64,000 nucleotides of DNA from Clostridia bacterium (GTDB lineage: Bacteria > Bacillota > Clostridia > Lachnospirales > Lachnospiraceae). Under the pieces are notes generated by a model. The model was not told where the DNA came from. It made no database searches and was given only the letters and a program-made list of their open reading frames with translations. Positions 44,718-53,231 of the stretch are shown here, in pieces. Position 1 is the stretch's first letter. Each line of letters opens with the position of its first letter. A program made the position numbers and the translations under genes. The DNA lies in NCBI GenBank assembly GCA_003249225.1, contig QKJQ01000015.1:186001-250000 (forward strand), given 5' to 3'.

Positions 44718-45437
44718 ATGTCATCAAAAACACCAATTATGAATCGCTCCCTGCAAAATGGAACCATTGTCAGCCGTATCATCGACCAGATAACAGAAGC
44801 CATTATCGCCGGTGAGCTGCAGCCGGGAAGCAAGCTTCCGACAGAAGTCGAGCTCTGTAATGCATTTCAGGTCGGCCGTAATTCGGTCAGGGAAGCAGTA
44901 AAAATACTGGAAGCCTATGGCGTCGTCTATATAAAACGTGCAGATGGTACTTACATCAATGATACGTTCAATCAAAAGATGCTGGATCCTATGCTTTATG
45001 GAATTTTGTTGCAGAAAAGCTCTTCTGCTGAATTGTTGCAAATGCGAAAAGTGCTCGATACCGGCATCCTTCACCATGTGATGCAGGAATTCTCTCCGAA
45101 TGAATTCGAACAGCTGGAAAAAAGCCTTCAGACCCTGACCAATGAAATCACCGCGAAAGATCCAAAAACGGAACGGATCCTTCGGGCTGATGTTGAATTT
45201 CATATGGATATTGTCAGAGCCATGAACAATGAACTGCTGTTATGTATGTACAGTTATGTTGACCGGATCACAATTGCTTCAAGAGCAGATGCCATTGATA
45301 TGGTATTGGCTTCCGGCAACATTGATAATTTTATCGAGCTGCATACACGATTGGTCAATATCATAAAAAATAAAAAGCTTGGAGAAATCGAAGAGACTTT
45401 AGCGGAACATTATATCTTCTGGAAACAAGTCCTATAG
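44718..45437 (+). CDS. FadR-subfamily GntR transcriptional regulator
   Basis: A 239-residue regulator with an N-terminal winged helix (GELQPGSKLPTEVELCNAFQVGRNSVREAVKILEAYGVV) and an all-helical FCD ligand domain (LRADVEFHMDIVRAMNNELL, then ELHTRLVNIIKNK), which often binds a metal and an organic acid such as a hexuronate or C4 acid. AAAGGGA precedes the ATG. It lies between GH127 and the DUF1537 kinase gene and is the likely controller of this unit. Confidence 0.93.
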   Translation: MSSKTPIMNRSLQNGTIVSRIIDQITEAIIAGELQPGSKLPTEVELCNAFQVGRNSVREAVKILEAYGVVYIKRADGTYINDTFNQKMLDPMLYGILLQKSSSAELLQMRKVLDTGILHHVMQEFSPNEFEQLEKSLQTLTNEITAKDPKTERILRADVEFHMDIVRAMNNELLLCMYSYVDRITIASRADAIDMVLASGNIDNFIELHTRLVNIIKNKKLGEIEETLAEHYIFWKQVL

Positions 45438-45439
45438 GA
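45430..45439. promoter_or_regulatory. Palindrome at the end of the regulator gene
   Basis: TCCTATAGGA is a perfect 10 bp palindrome that includes the TAG stop codon of the FadR-type gene. It echoes the TAGGA/TCCTA halves at 41837-41854. Confidence 0.35.
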
Positions 45440-45448
45440 TACAATACC

Positions 45449-45505
45449 GCGCGTCACCGCGCGTCCAAACTTATTTATGCGCTGAAAACATGCGCTATAT
45501 GGAGG
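45449..45505 (+). repeat. 57 bp direct repeat, copy 1
   Basis: This segment starts GCGCGTCACCGCGCGTCC and ends TATATGGAGG, which includes a ribosome-binding site. It matches copy 2 at 56 of 57 positions, offset 102 bp. No gene begins after copy 1. Confidence 0.95.
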
Positions 45506-45509
45506 CTAA

Positions 45510-45533
45510 GTGAAAGAACCGGGCTTCTTTCAC
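45510..45533 (+). repeat. Hairpin between the duplicated leaders
   Basis: GTGAAAGAA pairs with TTCTTTCAC across a six-base loop. It looks like a terminator stem but lacks a T-run. Confidence 0.6.
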
Positions 45534-45550
45534 CTGAAAGTTTGTTCCTC

Positions 45551-45607
45551 GCGCGTCACCGCTCGTCCAAACTTATTTATGCGCTGAAAACATGCGCTAT
45601 ATGGAGG
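45551..45607 (+). repeat. 57 bp direct repeat, copy 2 (leader of the DUF1537 gene)
   Basis: Copy 2 ends with GGAGG, five bases before the ATG of the DUF1537 kinase gene, so this copy provides the working ribosome-binding site. It differs from copy 1 at one base (CCGCGCG versus CCGCTCG). Confidence 0.95.
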
Positions 45608-45612
45608 AAAGT

Positions 45613-47031
45613 ATGAAAGTAGAATTTCTGGCACAGCAGCCACCAGAGAACAGCGATTTGGCAGACAGACTATTGCAGAAAGAACTTATGGGGTTTCAAA
45701 GAAAAATTATTGCACTTGATGACGATCCGACTGGCGTTCAGACTGTTCATGATGTGAATGTATATACTGATTGGGAAGAGGAATCCATCCGTGAGGGTTT
45801 CTTAGAAGATTCTTCTATGTTTTTTGTTTTGACAAATTCAAGAGGTTTGACTTCTGAACAAACAATCCCGGTTCATAAGGAAATTGCGCATCATATCGGC
45901 AGGATTTCTTCTGAACTTGGGACCGATTATGTTCTGATCTCACGGTCCGATTCGACACTGCGCGGACATTATCCTCTGGAGACAGAAACCCTTCGGGCAA
46001 CCCTGGAGGCCGAGGCTGGTGTAGATTTTCATGGTGAGATACTGTGTCCCTTCTTTCCAGAGGGCGGACGTTATACTATCAATGCAACGCATTATGTAAA
46101 AGAAGGCGATCAACTGACCCCTGCTGCCGAAACCGAATTCGCAAAGGATAATACGTTTGGTTATACACATTCTTTTCTTCCTGACTATGTGGAAGAAAAA
46201 TCACGAGGTTCTTATAAAGCTGCGGACTGCATCTGCATCTCTATCGCAGACCTTCGTGCCTGTAATGTTGATAAGATAACCGAGCAGCTCATGAAAGCAG
46301 ATGGTTTTGCAAAAATCATCGTAGATGCTGTCTCTTACACCGACCTGAAAGTTTTTTGCGCTGCCTGGATCCGCGCCATGAAACAGGGACATAATTTTAT
46401 TGCACGCTCTGCTGCCGGACTTCCCAAAATACTGGGGAACGTAACCGATCAGCCCCTGCTTACGAAGAAAAAGCTGTTTCCACAGGGCATGGAAAACAGC
46501 GGACTGGTTATCGTTGGCTCCCATGTTAAAAAAACGACCCAGCAGTTAAATGAACTTATGAAATCAGGAAATAATCTTCTCTTTCTTGAATTTGATGTAA
46601 GTTCCTGTTCTAAACCAGATGGACTCGTCAAAGAAGCATCCCGTGTACGCACGATCGCTGAAAAGGAAATCCAGTCCGGCTATACTGTTATTATCTATAC
46701 ATCAAGAAAACTGGTTGCTTTTGATGGTCTGAGCAAGGATGAAATTCTCTCTGCCTCTGTCGCTATATCAAATGCTCTGACCAGTATTGTAACCAATCTG
46801 ACGGTAAAACCAGGGTTTATTATCGCAAAAGGCGGGATCACTTCAAGTGATGTCGGCACAAAAGGTCTTGGCGTAAAAAAGGCACTGGTACTTGGACAGA
46901 TTGCAAAAGGCATTCCCGTATGGATGACCGGTGCCGAAAGCAAATTTCCAAAGCTCCCATATGTTATCTTCCCTGGCAATGTAGGTGATGTCACAACGCT
47001 TCGTCAGATCGTGGATGACCTGATGAACTAG
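45613..47031 (+). CDS. Four-carbon acid sugar kinase family protein (DUF1537/OtnK type)
   Basis: A 472-residue kinase of the group that phosphorylates threonate, erythronate and related C4 sugar acids. The N-terminal domain has LDDDPTGVQTVHDVNVYTDW and SRSDSTLRGHYPLE; the C-terminal nucleotide-binding domain has IAKGGITSSDVGTKGLGVKKALVLGQIAKGIPVW in order. The start at 45613 follows GGAGG; an upstream ATG at 45592 lies inside the duplicated leader and is rejected. The usual partner dehydrogenase and aldolase genes are missing from the window. Confidence 0.9.
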   Translation: MKVEFLAQQPPENSDLADRLLQKELMGFQRKIIALDDDPTGVQTVHDVNVYTDWEEESIREGFLEDSSMFFVLTNSRGLTSEQTIPVHKEIAHHIGRISSELGTDYVLISRSDSTLRGHYPLETETLRATLEAEAGVDFHGEILCPFFPEGGRYTINATHYVKEGDQLTPAAETEFAKDNTFGYTHSFLPDYVEEKSRGSYKAADCICISIADLRACNVDKITEQLMKADGFAKIIVDAVSYTDLKVFCAAWIRAMKQGHNFIARSAAGLPKILGNVTDQPLLTKKKLFPQGMENSGLVIVGSHVKKTTQQLNELMKSGNNLLFLEFDVSSCSKPDGLVKEASRVRTIAEKEIQSGYTVIIYTSRKLVAFDGLSKDEILSASVAISNALTSIVTNLTVKPGFIIAKGGITSSDVGTKGLGVKKALVLGQIAKGIPVWMTGAESKFPKLPYVIFPGNVGDVTTLRQIVDDLMN

Positions 47032-47135
47032 AAAGCACCTTGCTTCCTTACCTATATTATACACGCATGCATACTCATTTGAAACAAAGATAGTAACCCT
47101 AAATTAATGATACCAGGGTCAAAAGGTCATGTGAT

Positions 47136-47159
47136 TCATGCTTGCATGAACAAGCATGA
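47136..47159. repeat. Hairpin with an alternative palindrome
   Basis: TCATGCTTG pairs with CAAGCATGA, while an overlapping palindrome TTCATGCTTGCATGAA (47135-47150) competes with it. Outer bases (GTCAAAAGGTCATG with CATGACTTTGGGAC) can extend the stem. Confidence 0.5.
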
Positions 47160-47293
47160 CTTTGGGACGCCAAAACATGAGAAAGTAGCCATGGAATGGC
47201 GAATTTCGAGTGTTTTTAGGATTGTGAGAGCACATAGTGCGTAACAATCCGTACGTATCAGGGGGCAAAATACCTTTTGATCCCAACATCAAC

Positions 47294-47413
47294 GTAATAG
47301 ATTTCAAAATTATAGATCTCAAAGTAATAGATTTCAAAATTATACATTTTATAATAATGGATTCCCTACTTATAGGTTTCAAAATTATAGATTCCCTAAT
47401 TATAGATTTAATT
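47294..47413 (+). repeat. 15 bp minisatellite, eight units
   Basis: Eight consecutive 15 bp units from 47294, typified by ATTATAGATTTCAAA and GTAATAGATTTCAAA, with later variants ending TTCCCTA. The period stays exact over 120 bp. Translated, it gives five-residue periods on both strands, so it may be a remnant of coding repeats or a free-standing minisatellite. Confidence 0.9.
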
Positions 47414-47493
47414 CAAATATTTACAGCACACAGCGAATACCAATAAAGATAAGAAGTAATCAGATACTCCTTACCAGGAAAGAAGGTTTCTTT

Positions 47494-48294
47494 ATGAAAA
47501 AAATCATTATATCCCTTGCACCTGTCAAGGCCGGAACTCCGGTCGATGCAGATGCACTTGCCGTTGATGTAGAAAAATGTGTAAAAGCCGGAGCTTCCAT
47601 GTGTCATCTGCACTGCAGGAAACCGGACGGTTCCCTTACACCGGATATTTCTTATATGGTCGAATGCTACGAAAAGATACTTGCTAAAACAGATGTGGTT
47701 GTTCAGGCCTCAACCGGTGGTATTTCAAAGATGACCATTGAAGAGCGATGCAGACCGCTGCAGTATGAAAAAACAGAAAGTGCCTCCTTAAATGGCGGAA
47801 GCACGAATCTCTGGGAAGATGTCTATGTCAACTCCTTTGAGGATATACGCTATTGTTCTAAGGAAGTCTATGAACGCGGTATTATCCCTGAGGTGGAAGT
47901 CTTTGATACCTCCATGATCCAGAACATCGAATCTGTTGCAGAAGAAATGCCGTATCGAAGACCGATTTTTTATAACCTGGTATTCGGTCACAAGGGTTGT
48001 ATGCAGCCAACGATGGAAAGTCTTGCGGCTTTTCGCTCCTTTGTGCCAAAGGATGCAAAATGGGGTGTTACACATTACGGCCGTGATAACTGGAACTTTC
48101 TTGCTGCTGCCATCGCAATGGGTGCAAGCATTGTTCGTATCGGTTTTGAAGACAGCTATTACCTGACAAAAACACAGAATGCTGTCATGAACTGTGAACT
48201 GGTCGAAAAACTCACGCATCTGATCCGCAGCATGGATTTTGATGTTGCGACTCCGGCAGAAGCAAGAGAGATTTTGCAGGTTCCGAAACGGTAG
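47494..48294 (+). CDS. Beta-keto acid cleavage enzyme (BKACE, DUF849)
   Basis: A 266-residue TIM-barrel enzyme. The zinc-binding H-x-H motif is visible in MCHLHCRKPDG (about residue 37), and the family segments VQASTGGISKMTIEERC, NGGSTNLWEDVYVNSF, GIIPEVEVFDTSMIQNI and the late GASIVRIGFEDSYY are in order. BKACE enzymes join a beta-keto acid with acetyl-CoA to give a CoA-ester and acetoacetate. The keto acid here is unknown; the upstream sugar-acid kinase gene suggests a C4-C6 acid. AAGAAGG precedes the ATG. Confidence 0.9.
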   Translation: MKKIIISLAPVKAGTPVDADALAVDVEKCVKAGASMCHLHCRKPDGSLTPDISYMVECYEKILAKTDVVVQASTGGISKMTIEERCRPLQYEKTESASLNGGSTNLWEDVYVNSFEDIRYCSKEVYERGIIPEVEVFDTSMIQNIESVAEEMPYRRPIFYNLVFGHKGCMQPTMESLAAFRSFVPKDAKWGVTHYGRDNWNFLAAAIAMGASIVRIGFEDSYYLTKTQNAVMNCELVEKLTHLIRSMDFDVATPAEAREILQVPKR

Positions 48295-48297
48295 AAT

Positions 48298-48358
48298 AAA
48301 AAAATGCCCTGCTTTATTACTCTGCAAAGTTTATCAGAGAATATTCAGGGCATTTATT
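48298..48358. terminator. Bidirectional terminator between BKACE and LacI genes
   Basis: AATGCCCTG pairs with CAGGGCATT around a loop that also pairs. The plus side is followed by TTATTTA and the minus side by seven T residues, so it can end both convergent transcripts. Confidence 0.75.
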
Positions 48359-48398
48359 TATACCAGCAAATTATCTTAAGTATGTATTCGAATGTATT

Positions 48399-49460
48399 TT
48401 ACTTTCTGTTTTTTTCTTGCTTTCTAACACTACTTTCTCTGATAATCAAATTGGGTTTTAGAAGAACAAGGGGGGGGAATTCTTCGTGATTCATCAGAGC
48501 ATTTACTGCTTCAAAGATCTTTGCACCAAATTCTTCATAATCAACAGATACTGTTGTTATCTGCGGTCGGGCAATTGCAGAAGGTGACACTCCATCATAA
48601 CCTATAATAGCAATATCATCCGGTATGCTAAGTTTCTTGTCCTTTATTGCATTCATTGCGCCGAGCGCAACATGGTCATTCAAACAACAGACTACATCAG
48701 GATATTCCTTTGCCATTAGCACTCGCTTCATCGATTCATACCCATCTGTGACACTGAAGCTGCTTCCGGCAATCCATTCATTCTTACAAAGAATGCCGTT
48801 CTCGCGTCCCTTCTTTATCAGGCACTGTATCTTTTTTCTTGCCGGATATACAGATTCGGAACCACCAATTACAGCCATTGACCGAAACCCTTGTTCTTTT
48901 ATATGTTCAATGATTAAGTCCGTTCCAATCTCATCATCAGAGTGAACTCCAATCCCATCAAATTCGTCGATTCGTTCACTGCCAAAAACGCAAGGGAGAA
49001 TCTTGGCTGTTCGCTTCACTTCTTCCAGATAATGTGCCGGAATCGGTATATAGTCAATTCCACCCCCCATAATAACCATTGCATCAACTCTTGCTTCCAC
49101 AAGCGCCTGCATAATTGTTATTTCATTTTCTGAGGTGCTCTTTCCATTGCACAATATTGTCAGATAACCATGTCGGGAAGCACATTTGTCAAATTCGAAA
49201 AATACAGTTGAAAAATATTCCGTTAAAACATGAGGCAACATAAAACCTATCATCATGGTTTTTTTCTGCTGCAGCCCTCTAGCCACGGCATTGGGTCTGT
49301 AATTGTATTTTGTGATCAATTCCTGCACTCTTACCCGGCTTTTTTCTGAGACAATACCTTTCCCAGATGCTACACGCGAAACAAGAGAGGGTGAGACCCC
49401 TGCCTCTTTTGCAATATCATAGATTGTTATATTTCTTCTGTCTTTCGGTGCATCTGCCAT
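48399..49460 (-). CDS. LacI-family transcriptional regulator
   Basis: A 353-residue regulator with an N-terminal helix-turn-helix (ITIYDIAKEAGVSPSLVSRVASGKGIVSEKSRVRV), a hinge (NYRPNAVARGLQQKKTM) and a periplasmic-binding-like sensor domain. It binds a sugar and controls sugar genes in this family. It is the last gene of the large minus-strand unit that starts at 62846 and so probably controls it. The start is uncertain: ATG 49460 is 12 bases from AGGAG, while GTG 49469 is only 3 bases away. Confidence 0.93.
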   Translation of the reverse strand: MADAPKDRRNITIYDIAKEAGVSPSLVSRVASGKGIVSEKSRVRVQELITKYNYRPNAVARGLQQKKTMMIGFMLPHVLTEYFSTVFFEFDKCASRHGYLTILCNGKSTSENEITIMQALVEARVDAMVIMGGGIDYIPIPAHYLEEVKRTAKILPCVFGSERIDEFDGIGVHSDDEIGTDLIIEHIKEQGFRSMAVIGGSESVYPARKKIQCLIKKGRENGILCKNEWIAGSSFSVTDGYESMKRVLMAKEYPDVVCCLNDHVALGAMNAIKDKKLSIPDDIAIIGYDGVSPSAIARPQITTVSVDYEEFGAKIFEAVNALMNHEEFPPLVLLKPNLIIRESSVRKQEKNRK

Positions 49461-49588
49461 AATTATCACATTCTCCTACATAATCTGTTACTTTTATTAT
49501 AAACATTTGAAATCTTTTGAAAAGATATTTTTTTTAAAAGTATAGCTTCCGTTTTTTTGGTATATGCGGAAGCTATACTCATTTTTCA

Positions 49589-51088
49589 TTATTCCTGTGC
49601 TTCTGGTGTTGGAGTTATTAGATATTCCTGCATTTCTGCATCATAATCATAATTATCAATATCAGCCAGAGCTGCATCTATCTGTGACTGGTATGTCTCA
49701 AGCGCTGTCTGAGGAGTTGATGTCCCCGACTTTACATCATTAAAGAAACTGTTGACAACATCCTGCAATGTACTAAATCCTTTGATTGGATTAATGCTGA
49801 TCAGCCCTTTGTTATAGATATCCGATACAATTTCTACTGTCTTTGCATCATTTGCCCATACTTCAAGCTGAGCCTCCAACAAATCATCCCAATCTTCATC
49901 TGTATCTGCTATATCAGTTATCAGATCATAAATAAGCGCCGCTTCTTCCGGATCTTCAATTCCATTCAGCATGAACTGTGGTGCAACTTCTTTACCATAA
50001 CAGGACCAGTCTGTTGCGGAAGGACCCTTTGGAAATGGAACGAAGCCCCATTCATCGGTCATTGGTGTATCCGCATTCTGAAGATAAGCATATGATATCC
50101 AATACTCTTCAAGACACATCATAACTTTTCCGTCTCTAAAGTTTTTGATCTGATCATCCCAGTTACCAAGCCATCCACTCTGATGTGTTACCGTAGCTTT
50201 AAAATCAGCCAGTGCGGTCAGCGCTTCCACCACTTTATTATCACTAAGATCCAGTGTCATGCCATCGTTTGTTTTCTTGGCAACATTAGCACCATTTGAA
50301 TAAATATAACACCATTCAAAGCTTTCTCTTTCATTAAAACCATAGATATCCATGGTTCCGTCATTGTCAAGGTCTTGGTTTCCTGCAATCGCAAGCTCCT
50401 TGAACTTGTCCCAGGTCCATTCATCTGCATCATACAAATCGTAAAGACTTTCCAGACCATATTGATCGAATAACGTTTTGTTCCAAAAGATACCATAACG
50501 AATCTCTGGATCTTTCATCAAAACAGAATAGTTTTTTCCTTTGTATGAACCAGCTTCGATGTAATCCGCTCTCCACTTGTAGTCATCAAAATTAAATACT
50601 CCAAGATCACTAATCGGGTATGCAATCCCCCCCTCTATCAAGGATGGCAGAAGTTTATAGCTCATAACATAACCAAAATCACAAATCGGATCACCAGCAA
50701 GTACGGAAGTTATATAGGTTGCTGTATAATCATCTGGAATTGCAACGAATTCAATCTTACAGTTATAATTATCTTCTACATAAGCAATTCTTTCTGCAAA
50801 AGCTTCTGACAAGGCACTTTTTTCAGGATCCGGTGTCATGTCATAATAGGAACCGATCTTCAATACTCTTCCCCCAAAATCATACGTTGGTTCAGGTTCT
50901 GTTGTTGGTGTTGGTGTTGCCGCATCTGCTGCTTTTGTAGGCTCTGGCGTTGCTGTAGCGGTTGCCTCAGCTGCTGTTGGTTCTGCTGTTGGTTCTGCGT
51001 TTGTTGCACTATTGTTTCCACATGCACAAAGCGAAACAACAAGAGTCAGACACATTGCCACCTCAAGTACTCTTTTCCATTTTTTCAT
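49589..51088 (-). CDS. Extracellular solute-binding lipoprotein (sugar ABC importer)
   Basis: A 499-residue lipoprotein with lipobox LCAC (Cys23), then a Thr/Pro/Ala/Glu-rich linker (about 27-70) and an SBP family 1 domain. Visible family features are RVLKIGSYYD, the FGYVMSYKLLPSLIEGGIAYPISDLG opening, GIFWNKTLFDQYGLESLYDLYDADEWTWDKFKELA and a C-terminal helical segment. It captures an oligosaccharide and delivers it to the permeases encoded just upstream. A 99 bp gap precedes it in the operon. The glycan is unknown. Confidence 0.92.
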   Translation of the reverse strand: MKKWKRVLEVAMCLTLVVSLCACGNNSATNAEPTAEPTAAEATATATPEPTKAADAATPTPTTEPEPTYDFGGRVLKIGSYYDMTPDPEKSALSEAFAERIAYVEDNYNCKIEFVAIPDDYTATYITSVLAGDPICDFGYVMSYKLLPSLIEGGIAYPISDLGVFNFDDYKWRADYIEAGSYKGKNYSVLMKDPEIRYGIFWNKTLFDQYGLESLYDLYDADEWTWDKFKELAIAGNQDLDNDGTMDIYGFNERESFEWCYIYSNGANVAKKTNDGMTLDLSDNKVVEALTALADFKATVTHQSGWLGNWDDQIKNFRDGKVMMCLEEYWISYAYLQNADTPMTDEWGFVPFPKGPSATDWSCYGKEVAPQFMLNGIEDPEEAALIYDLITDIADTDEDWDDLLEAQLEVWANDAKTVEIVSDIYNKGLISINPIKGFSTLQDVVNSFFNDVKSGTSTPQTALETYQSQIDAALADIDNYDYDAEMQEYLITPTPEAQE

Positions 51089-51187
51089 AATACGCTCCTT
51101 TTCTTTTAATAAATTTATATAGAAGATGCCCCTTCATATCTGCAATCTACCCTATATCCCATTCAGTTAATCCCCTTCCTGCAATAC

Positions 51188-52123
51188 CTATCCTACAATA
51201 CCGGATCTTTCGATCCCTTCTACAAATGACTTCTGGCTGATCAGATATAGCACTAACAGTGGTACAATAATTAATATTACCCCTGTATTATTCATCATTG
51301 ACGTAAATCCCGGACTGACAAAGGTCAACGAGCCGCCTGAAGAGCTATAGCTGCTGCTGACGGATGCTGCCAATGAACTAAGTGCACTGGCCATAACCTT
51401 CTTTGTCGGAAGATAGAGTCCTGAGAAAAATGAATCCGTCCACTGCCAGACAAATCCAAACAGAAATACGGTAACCATCATTGGAACAGCACTTGGCAGC
51501 ATGATCTGTAGGAATGTCCGAAAACGATTACAGCCATCCACATGAGCCGCTTCTTCAAGCTCCTTTGGCATACCACGGAAGAACTGTCGCAGCAAATATA
51601 TATACAATCCGTTTTTAAATCCAATGGTCAGTGCCGCCTGCAAAAAAAAGGGAGCATCAGTATCAATCAGGTTAAGCGGTTTTCCGGTCACTGCCTCAAG
51701 AATACCTGCAAAATCAAAAAATCTGAAATGCATAAACAACGGAAGCATAATAATCTGAGGCGGTACGATTAACGTCAAGATCACACAGCCAAACAAAAGA
51801 TTTTTTCCCGGAAATTTGAATCTGGCAAATCCATAGGCTGTCAACAGACAGGCAAACAACTGAATTACCGAAGTAAGAAAAGAAAGTGTGAACGTCGATA
51901 CAAAAGTCTTTGTATAATCCATCCCCTCCCAGGCAACACGAAAATTCTGCCAAGTAAAATTTTTAGGAATGTATACAACACTGGAATCATACAGATCCTT
52001 TTCATCCATAAAAGCCACACTAAGCTTAATAAACACTGGATACAGAATTACAAAACAGATCCCGATTACAATAACGGCACGGAATAAGCTCCAGATTGCC
52101 CGTGTTATACTGGCTGTTGTCAT
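51188..52123 (-). CDS. ABC sugar importer permease (MalG type)
   Basis: A 311-residue inner-membrane subunit with six predicted helices. The EAA loop that contacts the ATPase is visible in GMPKELEEAAHVDGCNRFRTFLQIMLP. The start at 52123 has AAAGGAAG upstream; the TTG at 52147 would add eight residues. It pairs with the permease gene at 52299 and serves the second solute-binding protein. Confidence 0.93.
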   Translation of the reverse strand: MTTASITRAIWSLFRAVIVIGICFVILYPVFIKLSVAFMDEKDLYDSSVVYIPKNFTWQNFRVAWEGMDYTKTFVSTFTLSFLTSVIQLFACLLTAYGFARFKFPGKNLLFGCVILTLIVPPQIIMLPLFMHFRFFDFAGILEAVTGKPLNLIDTDAPFFLQAALTIGFKNGLYIYLLRQFFRGMPKELEEAAHVDGCNRFRTFLQIMLPSAVPMMVTVFLFGFVWQWTDSFFSGLYLPTKKVMASALSSLAASVSSSYSSSGGSLTFVSPGFTSMMNNTGVILIIVPLLVLYLISQKSFVEGIERSGIVG

Positions 52124-52298
52124 TTTGTGTCTTCCTTTACGTTTCAAAACTAAATCCCCCTCTTCTGCAGCCTACTCTTCAATGCTTGTCAAATGTTATA
52201 TACCGCAAACTAATTCTTAAATTTGATCGAATTGATTCAAGCAATTCTTTCAACTCTGCCGCTGCGCAGCACATCACTTCATCTTTACATCTGAAACA

Positions 52299-53231
52299 CT
52301 AGTCATAGTAGAATACTTTCTTTGATATTATCCCACCTACTAAAATCAATATCAGCGCAATGGCTAAAAAATACAGCCATGCCATTGCTGAACCAAAACC
52401 ATATTTGACTTCTGTGAATATCGTAGTTTTAATGGAACTCATTACGTCATTCCCTGCGCTTGTAAAAGAATCAATAATCGTATACAGTGCGTTGACCAGA
52501 ATCAATGGACTGATCATTGGAAATGTTATCTTCCAAAAGTTTTCCCAGCCGGTAGCCCCTTCCATATTTGAGGCTTCATACAAACTTGGTGAGATTGACT
52601 GCAAGCCAGCCAGAAAAACTAAAATCTGCACACCAGACGCTATTACAATATCATATATACCAGTAACTGCTTCTGACAGGAAGGAAATAACTCCCGCAGG
52701 TAAACTGGTATAATTGCTTAGAAATATAGCAATATTCAAAAAATCCGAAATTCCGCTGCTGTTTTGTGCTGTTTCTGAATTCATCGTAGAAAGCAGAAGA
52801 TCCGATTGTTCTATGGATAGAATGATTCCGGAAGTTAAAATAACAGGAAAAAAGAAAATACTTCTTGCTATTGCTCTTCCATGAAACTTCTGATTCAGTA
52901 AGTTTGCTGCAAAGAAACTGAAAATTATTACAAGCAGCACATTAGACCACATATCTCTGATTGAATTGAGAACACTGAGGTTAAAATCGGGATCTATCGT
53001 CAGCGCTCTTATATAATGTTCAAATCCATGGTTCGCTGCCTTTGACAGAACATAACCATCGGTTCCCACTTCCATATTGCTGAAGCTGAATGAAATCGAC
53101 TGAAGGATCATTGGCAGGAACAATCCAAAAAAGCCCAGCAAAAAAGGCAGTATGAACAGGTACCCTGACAGCGCATCTTTCCCGCGTAGTGTTAGTCTTA
53201 GTTTCCCATTTCGTTTTTTAAATAGTTTCAT
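52299..53231 (-). CDS. ABC sugar importer permease (MalF type)
   Basis: A 310-residue permease with six helices, opening with LSGYLFILPFLLGFFGLFLPMI. The EAA loop reads SISPSLYEASNMEGATGWENFWKITFPMISP, with normal spacing. Its start overlaps the DUF5696-like gene end by 4 bp. It probably forms the membrane channel with the MalG-type permease, as the partner of the second solute-binding protein. Confidence 0.92.
   Translation of the reverse strand: MKLFKKRNGKLRLTLRGKDALSGYLFILPFLLGFFGLFLPMILQSISFSFSNMEVGTDGYVLSKAANHGFEHYIRALTIDPDFNLSVLNSIRDMWSNVLLVIIFSFFAANLLNQKFHGRAIARSIFFFPVILTSGIILSIEQSDLLLSTMNSETAQNSSGISDFLNIAIFLSNYTSLPAGVISFLSEAVTGIYDIVIASGVQILVFLAGLQSISPSLYEASNMEGATGWENFWKITFPMISPLILVNALYTIIDSFTSAGNDVMSSIKTTIFTEVKYGFGSAMAWLYFLAIALILILVGGIISKKVFYYD

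Larger units (their letters stand above)
47032..47493. other. Spacer with nested hairpin and 15 bp minisatellite
   Basis: This 462 bp gap has no convincing gene. It holds a nested hairpin near 47126-47164 and eight 15 bp repeats at 47294-47413. Confidence 0.65.

Noticed and set aside
45592-45612. Kinase start at ATG 45592
   Set aside because: It lies within the duplicated leader, upstream of GGAGG, and the added residues are not conserved-looking.
47119-47382. Minus-strand 87-residue pentapeptide-like protein
   Set aside because: Pattern does not follow the A(D/N)Lxx rule of pentapeptide proteins and most likely reflects the minisatellite.
47237-47446. 69-residue coding gene made of five-residue repeats
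   Set aside because: Lacks a ribosome-binding site and a family match; both strands show a five-residue period simply because the DNA period is 15.
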